This document shows, piece after piece, positions 1 through 8,594 of a stretch of 64,000 bases of DNA. This DNA is from Chryseobacterium indologenes. Its GTDB lineage: Bacteria; Bacteroidota; Bacteroidia; Flavobacteriales; Weeksellaceae. Location of the stretch: positions 210,089 to 274,088 of the forward strand of contig DJTE01000048.1 in the NCBI GenBank assembly GCA_002439165.1, read 5' to 3'. How positions within the stretch are numbered: the stretch's first letter is position 1; each line of letters opens with the position of its first letter. Both the position numbers and the translations under genes were made by a program. A model generated the notes under the pieces. It was not told where the DNA came from, made no database searches, and saw nothing but the letters and a program-made list of their open reading frames with translations.

Positions 1-121
1 GTTATTGAAAATTTGTTTATAATACGCTAAAGTCTCTCTAACATTTCTTGACATTTTTTAAAGCGTTATAATCTTCATCACCATCTAAAGCCGCCGCACC
101 CAAATGTCCGTATGATTTAAT
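1..121 (-). pseudogene. Coding scrap or 5' end of a leftward gene, cut by the window edge
   Basis: Read leftward from 121, the frame after an in-frame stop gives a protein-like stretch including SYGHLGAAALDGDEDYNALK. It closes at a TAG just after a run of six A (positions 54-59). Removing one base at that run opens a frame reading NVRETLAYYKQIFNN to the window edge. Alternatively a separate gene starts at the ATG at 54-52 (MSRNVRETLAYYKQIFNN...) and continues outside. Both readings are protein-like and no family is recognised. A leftover toxin or immunity piece is plausible beside an RHS tip, but that is inference. Confidence 0.3.
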
Positions 122-127
122 TCAGCG

Positions 128-667
128 TTATTTACTTGGTATAAGTCTTAGTTTACCCTTTAAAGTTCCGTTATAAATTTCATATCCTTGGTTTAACAAA
201 CTATCTACATACTTTTTACAACCATAATAATAGGGAGATTGTTTAGTATGCTCGGTTTCAAAATCTATTTCATATTCATCTTGATTATTAACATTATAAT
301 AACCATGAATAATATCAAGATACAAAATGGATTTTCTTTTTTCTCTTTTTGAAATTAATAAAATATTTTCTTTGCACTCTTCATCAGTCCAATCAGCAGG
401 ATATCCAGATAGTCCGGGTAAATAAGGTAACAATTGATCTCCGTTCCTGTAGATTAAAGACCTTCCACTAAATCCACTAATATTTATGAGATAATTTTTA
501 TTTGTATTATTGGAAATAATAAAATAATTGGATGTTCCATAAATTATTTCGTTCTGTTCTGTGGAAATTTTGAAGCAATCCTCATCAAAAATTTTGATTT
601 GAGAGTTTAAACGTGAAAATAAAAAAACAAAGAAAATACTTGATATTAATGATAATAAATTTTTCAT
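128..667 (-). CDS. Exported protein, candidate immunity partner of the RHS toxin
   Basis: The 179-residue product begins with a hydrophobic signal peptide (about residues 1-22, ending LNSQ), so it should leave the cytoplasm. The mature part has three cysteines (31, 98, 150) and is rich in Tyr, Asn and Ile. No family is recognised. Its ATG overlaps the stop of the RHS gene in an ATGA, which implies translational coupling. A small gene directly after the variable tip of a polymorphic toxin is the usual place for its immunity gene, and that position is the only basis for the role. If so, the signal peptide suggests neutralisation in the periplasm. The gene is visibly A+T-richer than the RHS core. 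Confidence 0.75.
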   Translation of the reverse strand: MKNLLSLISSIFFVFLFSRLNSQIKIFDEDCFKISTEQNEIIYGTSNYFIISNNTNKNYLINISGFSGRSLIYRNGDQLLPYLPGLSGYPADWTDEECKENILLISKREKRKSILYLDIIHGYYNVNNQDEYEIDFETEHTKQSPYYYGCKKYVDSLLNQGYEIYNGTLKGKLRLIPSK

Positions 668-3600
668 CGCATAAAATTTAAAAAATAAAGATGTATATGT
701 ATAGAATCCATAATATGTTTTTGTCCTGTACTACTAATACGTCCTGTCCATTTTGCTTCTTCAATATATGCCCTAGACTCTATGTAGTCACCTCCTCCAG
801 AAAATTTATACCAAAAACTCAGTACTCCAGATATAGCATCTTTGGAATGTATCATTTCATGAATAAAAGTACTAGCGAGACTATAATTGCTTCTACCTGT
901 TGCCAACAATACTTTCCCGTCTAAAGGATTTGTTAAACCAAGATTACCAATAACGCTATCAGAAGTATAAATTTTTCCCCCTTTCAAACTTACTGTCTCT
1001 TTATAATTATTCCCTTCCCATTGTGCTATGGTTTCTTCTGTAGCAAATTCTGCCCATTGCGCGCTATTATCCCAATATTCTTTAAATATTATTTTAAGCT
1101 TATCTAATATTTCTTGTGTTGATAAACCTTTTGGATCAATTTTATTTTTTTCCAAAATTTGCTGTAGCCTATTTTTTTCTATTATACCACCTGCGACCAT
1201 ATGTCCAACATGGTTCAACCCTGCACTAATAATCCCCTGTTTAAAACCATCCCAGAAATTTCCTCCTGCTATAACAGATGATATTCCCCCACTCAATCCC
1301 CCCGTCGTTATCATAATCGCTTTCAGTAAGTTAGGATTTCTACTGGCAAAATTAGTATATTTTCCAGCTTCACTTACCGCTCCTCCGACTCTGCCTAAAA
1401 ACTGTATGCTGCTTGCCATGATAGAAGAAATGGCTCCGCTTAATGCCCCTGCCCCAAAATTGCCCCCATCCAGCGCGGACATGACCCCGCCTGTATAAGC
1501 ATGCATCCCGGCTTCAAATAAAGCCTTTCCTATCGAGACCGCTTCCTGAAACGCCGAAGTAGCCACAGAACCAATTCCAAAGCTTATCGCCCCGGACACC
1601 GCCCCCATAAAGGCAGACTTTCCTAAGCCATACCAGATTGGTATTCCATTGATCATATTGATAATGACTTTCGTGGTAAGGGCAACGGCAACCCCAATAA
1701 CAACCGCTACGCCCAAAGAAATCTCATTACCATCCAAATCTACGTATAAAAGAGGATTATTGTACACATAACCAAACCGGTCATAATTCTGGGTATTGAA
1801 AGGGTCCTGAACCAGGTTATCCGGGCTTAGGAACTTTCTCATTACAGGATCATACAAACGGGCATTCATATTGATCAGCCCAACTTTCCATAAGTGCTCA
1901 TGCCCTGTATATCCTCTGTCTAAAAACAGATTTTCTGAAGCCAGCTGCTGCGGATCGGTAATTAACTGCCCTGAAGTATTGGTTAAAGCCTTCAAATTAC
2001 CCCATGCATCAAAGAAGCGCTTCTCTACTACAGATCCGTCCGCTTTCGTAATGCCAAGAATACTTCCCAGATTATCACGATGAAGGAAATAATTTCCGTT
2101 TTCGGTAAGCGTGCCTCCGTCGACCACCTCTCTTTTAATATAATTGGCCGAATAAGGGTCTCCGGTAACATAGGTAATAATCGTTACTTTTTCTGATATT
2201 TTGTTCCTGACTGTCGATATTTCCACAGCAAAATCGGAAGTATAAAATTTCCGACTTACCGAATAATTATAATTCATTGAATATCTTGACTTCAGGATAT
2301 TATAGCTAAAGCTTATATCGTCATTATTACCCGTAATGGTATTCGGGCTTTTAAAAGCATTGTAAGTAATTGTGGCAAAACCTCTCTGGGTATTCACATT
2401 CTGGCCGTTGGCATTAAAATTAATCCCCTGAAGCTTATAGTCGCTTTCATTATAATTATACTTTCCGAGTTCTGTATTGGATGTTATTCTCCCTCTTTTG
2501 TCATAAGTATATTCGTTCGTTAAAACACCATTAACGGTCTCGCTCAGCAGCCTGTTCAGTTTATCATAGGTAAAGTTTTCTTTTTTGCCGAACGTATTAT
2601 TTCTGCGCCAGTTTAAAACTCCTTTATTAACGTCATAATTATAATCTATATCAAGAGCAACATTTCCATTAGTGGTATTCTGATGTTTGGTATTGAAAAG
2701 AGAAAAATCACTTGGATTATACTGATTGGTTATCGTATATCCGTTACCATATTCCATTTGAGTAATTTTCCCCTGTGCATTGATATCCGACAGATGCCAT
2801 ATCATTGCTCCGGTATCATTATTATTCTGCTGAATAAGAACCCCATTGGTATCATATACATTTTTTACAGAAGAAACAGAAGTGTAATTAGAATTAGGTA
2901 AAAAAGTAAAAATATTTACAACATCCCCTCTTCCGAAACTGTCGAAAGTAGTGGATGAGGTGTAGGTGAAATCAGGAGTTTCCTCTTTTTTGCCTTTTAT
3001 ACGGTAATATTGGTCATAGTAGGTGGTATAGGTGAAGGTGTTTCCGTTACTTGTTCCTGTAATGGTTTCGGGAAGCTTTGTCTGGCCATTATATGTATAG
3101 GTTTTCTCAATATTGGTATTTTCGGCAGGGGTATTTCCATAGGTTTTCTCTGTAAGAGGTCTTCCGAGATCATCATAGGTATAAAGGGTGTATCCTTTCG
3201 GGTTCGTTTCTTTGGTAATCCTGCTCAGCCCGTCATATTCGTATGTAAAAGTTCCGGCGGAAGGATCGGTCATTTTTGATTTATTTCCCCAGCCGTCAAT
3301 TTCAAATTTTGTTTTTATTCCTTCATAATTGGTTTCTTTCAGGGTGCCGTTAGGATAATAGGAAAATATTAAAACTCCTCCGTGGTCCTGCTGTCTTACT
3401 ACATGCCCCATGGCATCCAGTGTTTTCGAAGATTTTTTGTAGCCGTCATCTACGGTTACTTTCATCCCTTCATAGCAGGTGGTAATCACTTTTCCGGTGA
3501 AAGCGATATTTTTTACAGGCCGGCTCAGCTCATCATATTCTATCGTATTCCACTTTACAGGTTCTCCCTCAAAGGCAGATTCCGATATTTTTATTTTTCT

Positions 3601-6600
3601 CCCTAAAACATCATACTCTGTTTTTGACACCATCCATTTATTGTTCACAGACTGGGTTTTAGACTGAATTTCCCTGTCGAATTTATCGAATGTAACGATG
3701 GTCTCTACTCCTCCTTCTCTTTTCTTATGGAGATTATAGACTCCTCCGGAAGACGCATCAGCAACAGATTTTGAAATGGTGGTTTTCTTTCCTAGAAAAT
3801 CTGTTATATCAGTAATATTTCCCCAGGTATCATAGGTATAGAAAGTCGTTAATCCTAATGAAGATACTTCAGAGATTGTACGGCCCAGTGCATTAATATT
3901 GGCTGTTGAATACAGCCCGTCCGGGGTAATGGTTTTATTGACGTACCTGTTGGTGGCATCATATTCATAGGTGACGGTTTGTGGAGCGATACCGGCCACA
4001 GATACGGTCTCTGTTTTTGTATTTCCGGCACTGTCATAGGTGTAGGTATTGACAACAGGTGAAGCGTTGGACTGATTTCCGTATTTCCTGGTTTCGGAAA
4101 CATTTCCATTCTGGAAATAATCAGATTCGTCGCGGGTCGTAAAAGACAGGCCGTCTTTATAGGTTGTATTTTCAACGGATGATATTTTACCATAGAAATA
4201 ATGGTTCCCGTTTGAAAATTCAGGTTTGTACGTGTACTTTGATATAGAAGATCCCACACCGCTATAATCTGTATAGGCTGTTTTTAATTTCAGATCATCA
4301 TTTTCGTCATATTCATATTTTTTACTGATGGTAATTTTTTTAAGGTAGTCTTTTGAAACCTCATCCGTAGATAATATTAAATACTGATGATTGCCCTTAT
4401 CGTACTTTTTATTGGTTACCGTATTTTCGGTGAAAAACTTATTAATTCCTCCATAGGTTGATTTCACCGTTACATTGTCCATTTCAGGATCTCCGGTCAG
4501 TATATTCCAGAAAACAGCTCTTGCAGGGTATTTATTAACATATTTCCCGTTTTTGATTTCAGATTCATAGGCATCACTGGTGTATGTTTTCTGAAATCCT
4601 AAGAATCCTTTTCCAGTTAAATGCTGTATCCCGTTTTCATACCGGTACTCTTTAGAAAGGATCTTTCCGTCAAAAACCGTATGTATTTTGTGGGCCATAT
4701 AAAGAACCGGATTGGCCTGATGGATGAAATAAGGATATTTAAAATCCTGTGCTTTATAAAGATAGGTAGACTCAGTGCTGTTCGGGCTTGTAATCATATT
4801 CCTGTAGTCGACCCTCTGCACGACATCTGTCCCATTATTGACTTCCTGAATCTGTTTTTCCAGAAAATTACTATTGTCTATCGTAATATTTGTGGACTCT
4901 CCCTGATAGCTAAAAGGGTCCCCCCCGAGAGGATCATAAATATAGACCCCTGTTTTTGATGTATTCAGGTAATCAAAATTGGTGGCAGAAACAATAAGTG
5001 ATAATGGCGATATTTTTTTATTTTCTATTGAATAGGAGGTAAGCATCTGGAAAGTTCCCCCCTGAAGGTTTTTATTTTCATAAAAATTCATCCGGTTGGT
5101 AATATCAGAATTGAAAACCTGATAATTCAGCGGAGAAGGCATCCGGGTTAATATATTGCTGAGATTATTAATGGGAACATTGGATAATGAACCATCCACA
5201 TTATATTTTGCAGATCCTATTTTATTTAATGTAATAATATCCGAACGTCCGTCATTATTAAAATCGGTAATGATAATATTATGTGTGGAATACCTTGTAT
5301 ACGCATATTCGTCCGGTTTTCCGTTCCAGAATTTCTGCCAGAAAGTAGATCTCTTGATATAATTACTTTGCGATGGTTTTAAATAGGCAATTTTCTGCTG
5401 GGTATAATCTTCCCGGTTTTTTATGAAAGTTTTACCATTCCCTGTATACTTCCACCAAAGTAAAGCTTCCGTCTGCATCTGGAAATAGGTATTTCCCATC
5501 TTAACCCCGGAATTGTCATCCTCAGGAATCGCATATACTTTTTGCGGGGTAAGGAAGTCGGTAAGGCCGTCTCCATTAAAGTCTCCTAAAAAAAGAGGGG
5601 TATCACTTCCAAAATTAGAAAGCGTCTGATCAGAAACCAGAGCTCTTAAAGAATTGGCTGCAAAATCAATTTTATATACCGTAAATTTTGCCGTGTACTT
5701 ATCTACCGTCAGTAATTCAGGCAGTCCATCCCCATCGAATTCTATTGGATAAACATCTTTATTATAAAGAGAAATGGTCCCTTCATTCAAAAGAACCGGG
5801 TTCAGCTGGACAGCCGTTCCTGAATTGGTTTTTCCTATTTCGGCCCAATATACACGGTCGGTTCTGTTCACATTATGGGATTCGATAATAAGAAAGTCTA
5901 CAAGCCCGTCATTATTAAAATCTCCCTGAACATAATTTCTCCGGGTATGATCTCTGGTATAGGAAGTTTCATAGCTTCCGGAAGAATAATTATCGTAAGG
6001 ATCCGGCGGGATATAGTTTTGTACCTCTATCATTCCTCCTTTTAAAGGAACGGTTATCTTTCTTTCCTCTCCTGTAATGAGATTTTTTACCTGAAAAACA
6101 GCTTCATCTTTAAGCTGCTGGTTGCCAGGATTGTTGGAACTATTAGGATCTCCGGTTCCTGTAATATTTTCATAGACATTAATCAGCTGGTCTTTTTCTG
6201 TAATTTTATTATTAAAATCCAGTACTTTTCCGGAAAACAGCTGGGTTCCTGAATGGTTATTTTCTATATTCACAGGGAAAGACTCTGCGCCCGCTCCTAC
6301 TTTTAATCCATACCCGCCAGCAGCTGACCTTATCTGGAAAACAGGTTGTATTTTTTCGGTATTGTTTCCAAGAAAATCACCCATTGTCACGCTTCCCAGA
6401 CCTGTAACGCTCCCCAGTCCGGTCTGAATATGGGAAACGATTCTTACTGTTCCCTGGTTTACAGTATTATAATTAAAATTAAGAGGTTTTAAAGTCTCCC
6501 CGTTTTCGTTACTGACACTAATAGTCCGCAGACGTTCCACACTGTTATCTTCAATAAAATCATGTGACAGGGCATATTTCCGGTACAGCGAAGGAGAAGT

Positions 6601-7419
6601 ATAGGTGGTCCCTGAATTGATTTCGTATAAAACCTTTGAGTTGGTATAGGCAATCCCGTTCCTGTATACCTGAATATTTTTTTTCCTTGCTTTATATAAA
6701 AAATTAATCTCGGATTTATCATTGGAAGGAGCTGTTCCTCCATAGGATATTTTTATAATATTAGGGATGTTGTTTTCAACCTGATAGGTATAATGAATCT
6801 CATTACTGAAAGCGTCCGTAAAAACGGAAATATAATGCTGCCCTGAAATTAATTCTTTATACTTTGCTATTTTTCCGTCCGGATACTGAATTACAAAAGA
6901 AAATTCCCCGGAAGTCTGCTTGGTGATCTTTAATTTGGAAAATCTTTGGGTAGCATAATTGGTTTCGGAAACTTTGATTAATCTCTGCCCGTCCAGGTAA
7001 TAAGGATCTGTACTGTCAAACTGTACCCCCATGGTAATTCCGTCGATTTCCTTACTTTTCCCTCCCTGGGTAATGGAAGAAAGCCCTACGATATTCCAGC
7101 CCCATCCCGCCTGGCCATTAGCACTCTGGCTATTATACGCCAGTGAGATATTAGGTTGAAAGCTATGTACACCTTTTACGATTTCTATGGGTAAAATATA
7201 GGTAAGAGCGCCGGACTCATTAACATTCATTTCGGCTTTAACAGAAGGAACCAGTACATCGGGAGTTGTTTTTCCCAGCGAACCGGAAGTTGTATTCTCC
7301 GCATATCCAGCCGTACTGTACTGTAATGGAATTTCCTGCGTTTCCTGCGCCTTCAGCAACAAAAAAGTTGAAAAAAATACACTTAAAAAATATAATTTTC
7401 GCTTCATCATTTTTACCAT
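664..7419 (-). CDS. SpvB/RHS-repeat polymorphic toxin with C-terminal HExxH metallopeptidase-like tip
   Basis: The 2251-residue protein has a signal peptide (to about residue 25, LLLKAQ). An SpvB-type N-terminal region follows, with its GWGW motif near 105-109. FG-GAP/VCBS-like calcium loops lie near 499, 558, 610 and 717 (for example DFNNDGLVDF), and YD repeats run from about 1030 to 1700. The conserved RHS core end spans about 1777-1899 (GYTGHEHL, NARLYDP, DLDGNE). The tip (1900-2251) has a glycine-rich hydrophobic stretch with two GGNF motifs, then a domain with HEMIH at 2187-2191 and a possible third ligand E2214. The first ATG overlaps the upstream stop by seven bases; ATGs at 7410 and 7407 are equally good starts. 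The RHS shell is known to enclose its toxin tip; the peptidase activity is inferred from the motif. Confidence 0.93.
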   Translation of the reverse strand: MVKMMKRKLYFLSVFFSTFLLLKAQETQEIPLQYSTAGYAENTTSGSLGKTTPDVLVPSVKAEMNVNESGALTYILPIEIVKGVHSFQPNISLAYNSQSANGQAGWGWNIVGLSSITQGGKSKEIDGITMGVQFDSTDPYYLDGQRLIKVSETNYATQRFSKLKITKQTSGEFSFVIQYPDGKIAKYKELISGQHYISVFTDAFSNEIHYTYQVENNIPNIIKISYGGTAPSNDKSEINFLYKARKKNIQVYRNGIAYTNSKVLYEINSGTTYTSPSLYRKYALSHDFIEDNSVERLRTISVSNENGETLKPLNFNYNTVNQGTVRIVSHIQTGLGSVTGLGSVTMGDFLGNNTEKIQPVFQIRSAAGGYGLKVGAGAESFPVNIENNHSGTQLFSGKVLDFNNKITEKDQLINVYENITGTGDPNSSNNPGNQQLKDEAVFQVKNLITGEERKITVPLKGGMIEVQNYIPPDPYDNYSSGSYETSYTRDHTRRNYVQGDFNNDGLVDFLIIESHNVNRTDRVYWAEIGKTNSGTAVQLNPVLLNEGTISLYNKDVYPIEFDGDGLPELLTVDKYTAKFTVYKIDFAANSLRALVSDQTLSNFGSDTPLFLGDFNGDGLTDFLTPQKVYAIPEDDNSGVKMGNTYFQMQTEALLWWKYTGNGKTFIKNREDYTQQKIAYLKPSQSNYIKRSTFWQKFWNGKPDEYAYTRYSTHNIIITDFNNDGRSDIITLNKIGSAKYNVDGSLSNVPINNLSNILTRMPSPLNYQVFNSDITNRMNFYENKNLQGGTFQMLTSYSIENKKISPLSLIVSATNFDYLNTSKTGVYIYDPLGGDPFSYQGESTNITIDNSNFLEKQIQEVNNGTDVVQRVDYRNMITSPNSTESTYLYKAQDFKYPYFIHQANPVLYMAHKIHTVFDGKILSKEYRYENGIQHLTGKGFLGFQKTYTSDAYESEIKNGKYVNKYPARAVFWNILTGDPEMDNVTVKSTYGGINKFFTENTVTNKKYDKGNHQYLILSTDEVSKDYLKKITISKKYEYDENDDLKLKTAYTDYSGVGSSISKYTYKPEFSNGNHYFYGKISSVENTTYKDGLSFTTRDESDYFQNGNVSETRKYGNQSNASPVVNTYTYDSAGNTKTETVSVAGIAPQTVTYEYDATNRYVNKTITPDGLYSTANINALGRTISEVSSLGLTTFYTYDTWGNITDITDFLGKKTTISKSVADASSGGVYNLHKKREGGVETIVTFDKFDREIQSKTQSVNNKWMVSKTEYDVLGRKIKISESAFEGEPVKWNTIEYDELSRPVKNIAFTGKVITTCYEGMKVTVDDGYKKSSKTLDAMGHVVRQQDHGGVLIFSYYPNGTLKETNYEGIKTKFEIDGWGNKSKMTDPSAGTFTYEYDGLSRITKETNPKGYTLYTYDDLGRPLTEKTYGNTPAENTNIEKTYTYNGQTKLPETITGTSNGNTFTYTTYYDQYYRIKGKKEETPDFTYTSSTTFDSFGRGDVVNIFTFLPNSNYTSVSSVKNVYDTNGVLIQQNNNDTGAMIWHLSDINAQGKITQMEYGNGYTITNQYNPSDFSLFNTKHQNTTNGNVALDIDYNYDVNKGVLNWRRNNTFGKKENFTYDKLNRLLSETVNGVLTNEYTYDKRGRITSNTELGKYNYNESDYKLQGINFNANGQNVNTQRGFATITYNAFKSPNTITGNNDDISFSYNILKSRYSMNYNYSVSRKFYTSDFAVEISTVRNKISEKVTIITYVTGDPYSANYIKREVVDGGTLTENGNYFLHRDNLGSILGITKADGSVVEKRFFDAWGNLKALTNTSGQLITDPQQLASENLFLDRGYTGHEHLWKVGLINMNARLYDPVMRKFLSPDNLVQDPFNTQNYDRFGYVYNNPLLYVDLDGNEISLGVAVVIGVAVALTTKVIINMINGIPIWYGLGKSAFMGAVSGAISFGIGSVATSAFQEAVSIGKALFEAGMHAYTGGVMSALDGGNFGAGALSGAISSIMASSIQFLGRVGGAVSEAGKYTNFASRNPNLLKAIMITTGGLSGGISSVIAGGNFWDGFKQGIISAGLNHVGHMVAGGIIEKNRLQQILEKNKIDPKGLSTQEILDKLKIIFKEYWDNSAQWAEFATEETIAQWEGNNYKETVSLKGGKIYTSDSVIGNLGLTNPLDGKVLLATGRSNYSLASTFIHEMIHSKDAISGVLSFWYKFSGGGDYIESRAYIEEAKWTGRISSTGQKHIMDSIHIHLYFLNFMR

Positions 7420-8594
7420 TTTAAGATGTTTTTAGACACAACCTGCCCCGTACTAAGTATAAAGTTTGCGATAAACACTCCAGGGAGCTGATTCTGAAGG
7501 TTAAAAGTGGTGGTATTAACCCCCGCTCCGGGAGCAAAACCATAAACCGCTGTTCCTGATGAATTAAATACCTGAATATTATTTATTTTATTTAAGGCAG
7601 GCCCATTCCATGTAAGTGTTACATTATAGGAATCTGATGCTTTTGTGGGATTGGGAGATATAATGATACTGTTTTTTATGAGTTCCAGCTCATCCGCAGA
7701 AAGCCCGGATGATCCGGTATCCGGCATATTCTCACTGGTGCATCCGCCTCCTGCAATTAAATTACCGGCACTGTCATAAGTAAAACAGGAACTTCCATTG
7801 CCTGTGCCTGATTCATTGGGAGTTTGGGAAACTTTTTCAATAGTGACAGGACATGTTTTATCCACTAAAAGATTAACGTTTTCGCTCCAGTCCAAATAGG
7901 AATAGTACTGCTGAAAATCATCCCTTACAATATCATCATAGCTCTGTGTGGCAGGTACGTAATTGGCAGCAAGCGGATTGGGTGCGGCTTCATAGTTGAT
8001 ATGCGGATAAGTATTAGGATTGTATTGTAAAGAATTGATATAATAGAACTGGGAAGGATCCTGATAAATATTTTTTATAAAATTAGGCGCAGGCTCATCA
8101 ATATACTCCCACATATATCTGCTCTTATTAAGGAAATTGTAGCCATTAAAGGTATATCCTAAGGTTATTTCCTCTCTTTTATTTCTGAGGATAATATCAT
8201 CCTGTAAGATAATCTGGTTCTCTTTTCCTGCTGTTGTACTAAAATATTCGGTGAAAGGAGTCGTATTGGAAGGTAAGATACTGTAGGCGATCACCATAAA
8301 TTCACCTTTCTTAATCACCTTTTCGGGCAGCCAGAACGTTTTCAGAAGATCTTTTATATACCAGTTTTTGAGATTAACATCTTTATCACTGTAATTATAT
8401 ATTTCTATAAACTCTCCCCGGTGATGTTTTTTAGCATCCATAAGTTCAGAGGTGGGAACCCCGTTTATTTTTTTGTTGAAATACAGTTTTTCATTATAGG
8501 GTGTATTGTAATATACTTCCGTAATCAACAACTGAGAGTAGAAAAGCTGTCCTGAAAGGAACAGGAGAAAACAAGCAGTTGATTTCATTGTCAT
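7413..8594 (-). CDS. Secreted lamin-tail-domain protein with type IX sorting domain
   Basis: The 393-residue product has a signal peptide (about 1-20, ending FYSQ). An LTD-like beta domain spans about 21-140, beginning LLITEVYYN and containing GEFIEIYN. Near residue 270 a single YD-repeat-like piece (CFTYDSAGNL) resembles the RHS repeats of the next gene. The last 85 residues (IISPNPTKAS to SKNILKW) match the type A C-terminal sorting domain of type IX cargo, so export to the cell surface or medium is expected. It overlaps the gene before it by four bases and the RHS gene after it by seven, so it is translated as part of the RHS operon. A link to display or release of the RHS protein is inference. 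Confidence 0.85.
   Translation of the reverse strand: MTMKSTACFLLFLSGQLFYSQLLITEVYYNTPYNEKLYFNKKINGVPTSELMDAKKHHRGEFIEIYNYSDKDVNLKNWYIKDLLKTFWLPEKVIKKGEFMVIAYSILPSNTTPFTEYFSTTAGKENQIILQDDIILRNKREEITLGYTFNGYNFLNKSRYMWEYIDEPAPNFIKNIYQDPSQFYYINSLQYNPNTYPHINYEAAPNPLAANYVPATQSYDDIVRDDFQQYYSYLDWSENVNLLVDKTCPVTIEKVSQTPNESGTGNGSSCFTYDSAGNLIAGGGCTSENMPDTGSSGLSADELELIKNSIIISPNPTKASDSYNVTLTWNGPALNKINNIQVFNSSGTAVYGFAPGAGVNTTTFNLQNQLPGVFIANFILSTGQVVSKNILKW

Noticed and set aside
1028..1498. 156-codon rightward frame antisense to the RHS tip
   Set aside because: Proline- and alanine-rich mirror of the glycine-rich tip; no start signal or family.
3855..4259. 134-codon leftward frame inside the RHS gene
   Set aside because: It lies in another frame of the well-supported RHS coding region and has low-complexity, repeat-derived composition.
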